64,000 nt of DNA from Chryseobacterium jejuense (GTDB lineage Bacteria; Bacteroidota; Bacteroidia; Flavobacteriales; Weeksellaceae): positions 62,001-126,000 of the forward strand of contig NZ_FNEG01000003.1 of NCBI RefSeq assembly GCF_900100075.1, read 5' to 3'. This document shows, in pieces, positions 59,595 to 64,000 of this stretch (within the stretch, counting starts at the first letter, position 1; the number at the start of each line of letters is the position of its first letter). Position numbers and translations under genes: made by a program. A model generated the notes under the pieces. The model saw only the letters and a program-made list of their open reading frames with translations, was not told where the DNA came from and did no database searches.

Positions 59595-60296
59595 ATGACA
59601 GAAAATATTGAGAAAATATCAAAAATTATTCCCTTTTTTTCTATACTAATTTTATTTAGTAGTATAATTAGAAACTTTATTTTTTATCAATATTTTGGCA
59701 TTAATATAAATGAATATATTGGATTATCAGAATTCACATTGTTATTTATTAATGATTTAGCATTTTATTTAATATCTGTTTTATCTTTTCTAATTTATTT
59801 ACCTTTTATATATATCAAAGATTATTTTAGAAAAAAATATGGTGAAGAAATTCTTAGATTTACAAATACGAAAAAAATTGCGAAGACTGTAATGGTTTTA
59901 GCAGTAATAAACTCTATTCTAATATTTATCATTGATTTCCCTTTAGATATTCAGTTATATTTTTTACAAACGTTTATAATAGCTTTTTTTGCTTCATTAT
60001 TACTTTGGCTGGATAAAAGCATTGAATTTTCTAAAAAATATAGTTTAATATTCATTTCTTCTTTACTAATAATATTTCCAATACTAAAAGCATTTACTGA
60101 TATTAATAATATTAAAAATGAAAAGCCTTATAATGAGATTATTTTTAACTATAATAACAAACAAATTCAATCAAATAGATCTTTTTTATTTTTAGGCAAA
60201 ACCAATGAATACTTATTTTTATATAATAAATCTACTAAGTATACCGAAGTATTTAAAATGTCAGAAATTAGCAATCTGAAAATAAAAAAAATATAG
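59595..60296 (+). CDS. Five-helix membrane protein, hypothetical
   Basis: 233 residues, very Ile/Leu/Phe-rich with about five membrane helices (10-28, 42-70, 92-112, 117-136, 145-165) and a soluble C-terminal part of about 65 residues. No recognised family. Last gene of the row started by the effector; followed by a terminator. Confidence 0.6.
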   Translation: MTENIEKISKIIPFFSILILFSSIIRNFIFYQYFGININEYIGLSEFTLLFINDLAFYLISVLSFLIYLPFIYIKDYFRKKYGEEILRFTNTKKIAKTVMVLAVINSILIFIIDFPLDIQLYFLQTFIIAFFASLLLWLDKSIEFSKKYSLIFISSLLIIFPILKAFTDINNIKNEKPYNEIIFNYNNKQIQSNRSFLFLGKTNEYLFLYNKSTKYTEVFKMSEISNLKIKKI

Positions 60297-60322
60297 GGAT
60301 CGCTTTTATAGCAATCCCTTTT
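60296..60322 (+). terminator. Terminator of the effector/immunity row
   Basis: GGGAT and GCT pair with AGC and ATCCC with one internal mismatch, followed by TTTT. The stem starts at the last base of the preceding stop codon. Confidence 0.7.
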
Positions 60323-60401
60323 AATATTAGACTTTTAAGCCACTTTCAGGCACTCATCCGTATACACATAACTCACCTCCAGAATAGCTTAAAAATAGCT
60401 C

Positions 60402-60746
60402 CTATACCATATATTCCAGAACTGGAAACCAACTTTGTGTAGTACAGAAAGAATCGTGTATCGTCCAAAGTGGCATATCAGGATTTGTTTTTGCAATCTG
60501 TTTTGTAATAGTATCAATCACACAATCCGATTCAACATGTTGCAAAAGTCTAGGAGACAGCTTGAACGATCCTTGCTCATCTATAGTAACCTTAAAGATC
60601 TCAATATCCTCATACAACAAAGGAAAATGAGTTTGAATATTAGATATTCCTTTGAAGGTTTTTTGAAATTTAGCAAACCTATAAATAATTAGCTCATATT
60701 GTATACTTGTAAAAAAGTATAAAATGATTTTAGAAATTAATAACAA
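60402..60746 (-). pseudogene. Fragment of a polymerase-like mobile-element gene
   Basis: The C-terminal 60 residues of this minus-strand frame include SPRLLQHVESDCVIDTITKQ and PLWTIHDSFCTTQ. This LQ..ES...IHDS pattern is that of the palm-C region in T7-type RNA polymerase-like and related proteins of Bacteroidota mobile elements. Upstream sequence is not protein-like and there is no full gene, so this is a decayed remnant. The parent family is uncertain. Confidence 0.4.
60702..60721 (+). promoter_or_regulatory. Palindromic operator-like dyad at a start codon
   Basis: TATACTT (60702-60708) and AAGTATA (60715-60721) form a perfect 7-bp dyad immediately before the ATG at 60724; TATACTTG is also a near match to the -7 box. 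Confidence 0.4.
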
Positions 60747-60963
60747 CAGGGTTATTTATAAAGCTCATGTAACTAAGGAAAAAGATTTTTACATTTTCAG
60801 ACTCTTAAGATGTGATGGGTTTAGAGATTATTATGAACCGTATAATTTTGGTCGTTTCACCTGTTCACTACAATGCAGGCTAAAATATTACAAAGATTTT
60901 AAGGATCGCATTTTTAATAATGATAATTCACCAAGAGTGTTTAAAACAATTACAAAAATGTAA
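60724..60963 (+). CDS. Small hypothetical protein
   Basis: 79 residues, basic and aromatic-rich (DFYIFRLLRCDGFRDYYEPY), no signal peptide. Preceded by an operator-like palindrome and followed by a clear terminator, both of which support a real gene. It is convergent with the 4-helix membrane protein gene. Not recognised. Confidence 0.55.
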   Translation: MILEINNNRVIYKAHVTKEKDFYIFRLLRCDGFRDYYEPYNFGRFTCSLQCRLKYYKDFKDRIFNNDNSPRVFKTITKM

Positions 60964-60970
60964 ATAAAAT

Positions 60971-61001
60971 TAACCTTGACTTAATTCGGTCAAGGTTTTT
61001 T
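60971..61001 (+). terminator. Terminator after the 79-residue gene
   Basis: ACCTTGAC pairs with GTCAAGGT around TTAATTCG, followed by T-run. Confidence 0.8.
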
Positions 61002-61034
61002 TACAATATCAAAGTATCGACTACTTCATTAATC

Positions 61035-61712
61035 TTATTCAGTATATTCTTCCAAGTAGATATTTTGTAGCGCTCTTATTAATCTATTTTGATTTCTTAT
61101 ATATTGTTGAACAAAATCTTTTATAATAAATATATCAGCCATAATCACCATATATGCAACCATAAATAAAGCTAATAAAAGACTTATGGCTCCTGCTTTA
61201 AAATCCTGTATATCTTTTGCAAAATCTAAAAACTTGGATAAAAAAGCACCTGTAACAATTGATATATAAATTATAATAGTTTGAACTGTGATTGTGTAAG
61301 AGTATTTTTTTTGTTGATTAGGAAGTATATCTATCAGAAAAAGCAGACTATCTTTCTTAACCAAGGTATTTCCTAACAATTCCTTTAATTCTACTTTTTG
61401 GATTTCTAAAAATGATTTGTAATTAAAATCATTATCTTGATTCAAAGCATAGCTATAATTTTTTCTCAGAATAATTTTAATTTTATTATTTCTAAATTTC
61501 AATAATTTAACCAATAGGTAGGTCATAATAGCCATAGATACAATTGTCCAAATATACATTTTGAATGCTAAAAAGATAAACGCTCCTATTGCAGGAATCA
61601 ATTGTGGAATAATAATTATGAGCCACCATTCAAACTTAAATTTCTTATAAATTAGATTGTAAATAGAAATCTTGGCATTGTACTTAATAATTTCTTCTGT
61701 GTAATATTTCAT
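61035..61712 (-). CDS. Four-helix membrane protein, candidate effector
   Basis: 225 residues from the ATG at 61712; a longer in-frame start at 61805 is unlikely because the extension is not protein-like. Two N-terminal membrane helices (about 23-43 and 46-66), a soluble middle of about 85 residues, then two more helices (about 150-170 and 183-203) and a soluble tail. The 2+2 plan recalls 4TM-type effectors in bacterial conflict systems (S-4TM-like), but no sequence motif proves it. Divergent from the primase-like gene. Confidence 0.6.
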   Translation of the reverse strand: MKYYTEEIIKYNAKISIYNLIYKKFKFEWWLIIIIPQLIPAIGAFIFLAFKMYIWTIVSMAIMTYLLVKLLKFRNNKIKIILRKNYSYALNQDNDFNYKSFLEIQKVELKELLGNTLVKKDSLLFLIDILPNQQKKYSYTITVQTIIIYISIVTGAFLSKFLDFAKDIQDFKAGAISLLLALFMVAYMVIMADIFIIKDFVQQYIRNQNRLIRALQNIYLEEYTE

Positions 61713-61762
61713 AATAAATAATTTAAATAAATATAATGATTGTCTGATATTAGATATATTTG

Positions 61763-61783
61763 ACAATACAATTTGAATATTGT
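61763..61783. promoter_or_regulatory. Dyad in the divergent promoter region
   Basis: ACAATA (61763-61768) and TATTGT (61778-61783) are separated by 9 nt between the membrane-protein and primase-like genes. Confidence 0.35.
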
Positions 61784-61846
61784 AAATGATAATTTTATTA
61801 TTCAATCTTAATTATTATCTTGGCATTTCTAAAGAGAAAATTAGTA

Positions 61847-62833
61847 ATGATGAAAGATTTACAGATTAGTTATCTAAGTAATCTTAGAAATTCAAATTCG
61901 ACTGTTATAACTTTACATGATATTTTTGAAGAAATTAAAAGTGATAAAGCTAGGTTATTTACTCTTGAATTAAATGATTTATATAAATCTGGAAGTGAGC
62001 TATATTCAATTAAGAAAAAGAATCTTCCTGTGGTCACCTTTTGTGCTTTATTTAAAGAGAATAATAGGAAGAAAGAAGGAATTATTAAATATAACAATAT
62101 ATTAGTAATTGATATTGATAAACTAGATACTCAAACGATTGAATCTATCAAAGAAATTTTAGATAATGATAATTTTATAATTGCTAATTGGGTTTCCCCA
62201 TCGGGAGCAGGATTAAAAGGGATTATTAAACTGAAATTTAATGATGTTCAATTAAATAATGAAAATATAGACTTTCATCATAAAAGAGCATTTAAAAAAG
62301 TTTCTGCTTATTTTTTAGAAAAATATAATATTGAGCTTGATAAAAGTGGCAGTGATTATACTAGACTATGCTTCATCTCATGTGACGAAAATATCACCAT
62401 AAAAAATTCATATTTTGAGTTTGAAATTAATCAAGATGAATATCTAGAATTAATAAGTCAATCTGCATCAAGGATAAAGATAAACATTAATAAAAATTTA
62501 GGTGCAACAAATAAGTTCGCATTACATAATGCTATTGGAAAAAATTCTCCATCTAATAAGAGAGAAATACTAAAAATCATCAATTATCTTAAAAGAGAAA
62601 AAAGGTCTATAACTCATTCCTATGATGAATGGTTAAGAGTGGCATTTGGAATATCAAATACATTTACCTTTGATTTAGCAAGAAAATACTTTATTGAATT
62701 GAGTAAGTTGGATGAAATGAAATTTAATGAGTCGGAATGTTTAATATTATTACAGGATTGCTATTATAATTCAAAAGAAACTATTAACTTTAGCACTATA
62801 GTTCATTTAGCAAAAGAAAAAGGTTACAAATAA
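61847..62833 (+). CDS. Primase-like protein: BT4734/VirE-N domain plus PriCT-like domain
   Basis: 328 residues from the ATG at 61847. The first about 200 residues form a BT4734-like (VirE N-terminal) domain of the archaeo-eukaryotic primase class: Asp89 and Asp91 in LVIDIDKLD, WVSPSGAGLKG (Ser119-Lys124) and SGSDYTRLCFISCDE. Residues about 235-328 (YDEWLRVAFGISNTF and FSTIVHLAKEKGY) are PriCT-like. In mobile elements this module usually continues into a helicase; here it stops. A reverse transcriptase follows after 166 nt. Confidence 0.78.
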   Translation: MMKDLQISYLSNLRNSNSTVITLHDIFEEIKSDKARLFTLELNDLYKSGSELYSIKKKNLPVVTFCALFKENNRKKEGIIKYNNILVIDIDKLDTQTIESIKEILDNDNFIIANWVSPSGAGLKGIIKLKFNDVQLNNENIDFHHKRAFKKVSAYFLEKYNIELDKSGSDYTRLCFISCDENITIKNSYFEFEINQDEYLELISQSASRIKININKNLGATNKFALHNAIGKNSPSNKREILKIINYLKREKRSITHSYDEWLRVAFGISNTFTFDLARKYFIELSKLDEMKFNESECLILLQDCYYNSKETINFSTIVHLAKEKGYK

Positions 62834-62834
62834 T

Positions 62835-62981
62835 AGCTAATAGAGAGTACCTAGACAGCGGCTAAATTTTATTTAGCAGGTTGTTAGTGTTGACACTGTA
62901 ATCAATATTGAAATTAAGTGGCAGGAAATTCAAAGACAATGTTCAGTATTTATCTTTTTAATTCAGGGACTCTCTATTGCT
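62835..62981 (+). ncRNA. Candidate structured RNA between primase-like and RT genes
   Basis: The ends pair: AGC (62835-62837) with GCT (62979-62981), AATAGAGAGT (62839-62848) with ACTCTCTATT (62969-62978), and CC (62850-62851) with GG (62966-62967), with one bulge and one mismatch. Inside are GCTAAA/TTTAGC (62861-62877) and AGTG/CACT (62886-62897) hairpins. It begins 2 nt after the primase-like stop and ends 18 nt before the RT start. The layout resembles the outer a1/a2 stem of retron RNA, but identity as an RNA is inferred. Confidence 0.5.
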
Positions 62982-62999
62982 TATAAAAAAACTATAATC

Positions 63000-64000
63000 G
63001 TGTTACAAACTTATTTTTCTGAAGAAGAAATATTAACTCTCATTTGTAAAATTAGAGCTAAAATAGCTAAACAAAGAAGTAAAAAACACTTGATTCACCT
63101 TCTTTCATCAGATAACAGAACCAATTATCATCTAAACCACAAGAAAAATCAAGATAAAACTGATGAAGATTTAGATTTATTAAATTCTATTTTGCCACCA
63201 CGCAGAAAATGGAAAACACTTAAAAAGAAAAGACGTTATATTACTAATTATCAAAAGATAGATAGTATAAAAAACAATGCTGATTCTTTATTTGAAACCA
63301 TCCGTTATTATAAGGAAAAACATCCTAATGAATTATTTATAATAAACCTTAATAAGTTCGTAAAAGATATTCAGGACTCAATTTTAAATACTAATTTTTG
63401 TTTTACATCTCCAAAAATAATTCCTCTTTCCAAAAAAGATCAATCAAAATGCCGTCCAATTGCCCTTTATAATTTAAAGGATAGAATAATAATAAGTTTA
63501 ACTAATAAATATTTATCAGAATATTTTGATGAGCATTTTTTTCCAGAGTCACATGCATTCCGACCAAAAAGAATTTATAAAGGAAAAAAAGTGGTTACAT
63601 CTCATCATCACGCAATGGATTCTATATTAAAATACAAATCAGATTATAAGGGGAAAAAACTGTATGTTAGTGAATGTGATATTAGTAAGTTTTACGATTC
63701 AGTGAACCATACAATTGTAAAAGAGTGTTTTAAAAAACTAATTTCGCAAAGTAATCTAGTTATTGATTCCAACGCTAAAAGGATTTTTTATAAATATTTA
63801 GAATCATATTCCTTTGTTCACAATGTTAAAATTTACAACCATAAAAAATACTCTGATTATTGGCAACAGTATAAGATTGATAATGGTTATTTTGGATGGA
63901 TTGATGATGATTTGAAAGACCTGAAATATTATAAAAGCGTCAATCATAATAGAGTTGGAGTACCACAAGGCGGAGCAATATCAGGACTTATTGCAAATAT
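63000..64000 (+). CDS. Reverse transcriptase, 3' part beyond window edge
   Basis: At least 333 residues, starting at GTG 63000; no ATG is available in frame upstream. About 135 residues of N-terminal extension precede the RT fingers (KIIPLSKKDQSKCRPIALYN, from about 139; then SHAFRP). Motif A is ECDISKFYDSVNH with catalytic Asp227, and motif B is GVPQGGAISG (320-329). The YADD motif and thumb lie outside the window. An insert of about 60 residues separates motifs A and B. RVT_1 type; not clearly a retron, group II intron or DGR enzyme. Closest in style to unknown-group/defence RTs. Confidence 0.85.
   Translation, partial: MLQTYFSEEEILTLICKIRAKIAKQRSKKHLIHLLSSDNRTNYHLNHKKNQDKTDEDLDLLNSILPPRRKWKTLKKKRRYITNYQKIDSIKNNADSLFETIRYYKEKHPNELFIINLNKFVKDIQDSILNTNFCFTSPKIIPLSKKDQSKCRPIALYNLKDRIIISLTNKYLSEYFDEHFFPESHAFRPKRIYKGKKVVTSHHHAMDSILKYKSDYKGKKLYVSECDISKFYDSVNHTIVKECFKKLISQSNLVIDSNAKRIFYKYLESYSFVHNVKIYNHKKYSDYWQQYKIDNGYFGWIDDDLKDLKYYKSVNHNRVGVPQGGAISGLIAN

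Noticed and set aside
62835..64000. Classical retron
   Set aside because: The flanking inverted repeat fits the idea, but the RT has a long N-terminal extension and a large insert before motif B, and the retron-specific motifs could not be confirmed because the thumb is outside the window.
63000..64000. Group II intron-encoded protein
   Set aside because: No intron domain V/VI can be sought because the 3' end is cut off, but the upstream neighbour is an intact primase-like gene and no intron 5' GUGYG-type boundary was seen; left open rather than called.

Overview
The window looks like a chromosomal segment of a Chryseobacterium-type flavobacterium (Bacteroidota, Weeksellaceae). It is AT-rich, Shine-Dalgarno sites are largely absent, and many start codons are preceded by the Bacteroidota -7 box TAnnTTTG. 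The gene content also fits: monomeric NADP isocitrate dehydrogenase, TonB-dependent receptors, LytS/LytTR pairs, S9 and CocE peptidases, DUF4377 and DUF763 proteins. Genus is inferred from gene content and my memory of related genomes; no search was run.

Left part (1-31 kb). A cut-off TonB-dependent receptor, then idh with a lipoprotein gene 4 nt behind it, then tpx. From about 5.9 to 19.0 kb, 19 genes on the + strand form a small-molecule stress and detoxification cluster: two Crp/Fnr-like regulators, one AraC-type regulator, five VOC (glyoxalase/bleomycin-resistance fold) proteins, three SRPBCC/AHSA1 proteins, two DinB-like proteins, two alpha/beta hydrolases, a DoxX-like protein and a Tet(X)-like FAD monooxygenase overlapping the AraC gene by 4 nt. 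An S9 prolyl oligopeptidase, an ECF sigma factor with two small membrane proteins that have Cys-bearing tails, a lipase-like hydrolase, a DnaJ-domain protein, gcvP, and an AAA-ATPase/YggS pair follow.

Middle part (31-51.5 kb). SMR transporter, LytS-type kinase plus LytTR regulator (preceded by four TTATAC hexamers arranged as two inverted tandem pairs, each spaced exactly 21 bp), hexapeptide acyltransferase flanked by long imperfect direct repeats, methyltransferase, dGTPase, SPFH protein, a DUF4377 protein with an internal duplication, a three-gene hypothetical operon, Mpo1-like protein, APC permease, CocE/NonD hydrolase, a 987-residue TPR protein and an outer-membrane barrel. The gaps hold several dispersed Chryseobacterium-type intergenic repeats, including a 26-bp perfect inverted repeat.

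Right part (51.5-64 kb). A tRNA-Arg(TCG) marks the start of an accessory region. First comes a type VI secretion-like cargo module: LysM-like protein, DUF4280 PAAR-like tip protein, and a 912-residue effector that appears to carry two peptidoglycan-acting domains, followed by overlapping or closely spaced lipoproteins and other candidate immunity genes. Next is a remnant of a polymerase-like mobile-element gene and a 79-residue ORF. The window ends in what I consider its most interesting locus: a divergent four-helix membrane protein, a stand-alone primase-like protein (BT4734/VirE-N plus PriCT-like, no helicase), an intergenic segment almost exactly filled by a long imperfect inverted repeat with internal hairpins, and a reverse transcriptase cut by the window edge just after its PQG motif. 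This arrangement suggests an RT system with a structured non-coding RNA and a primase partner, possibly anti-phage.
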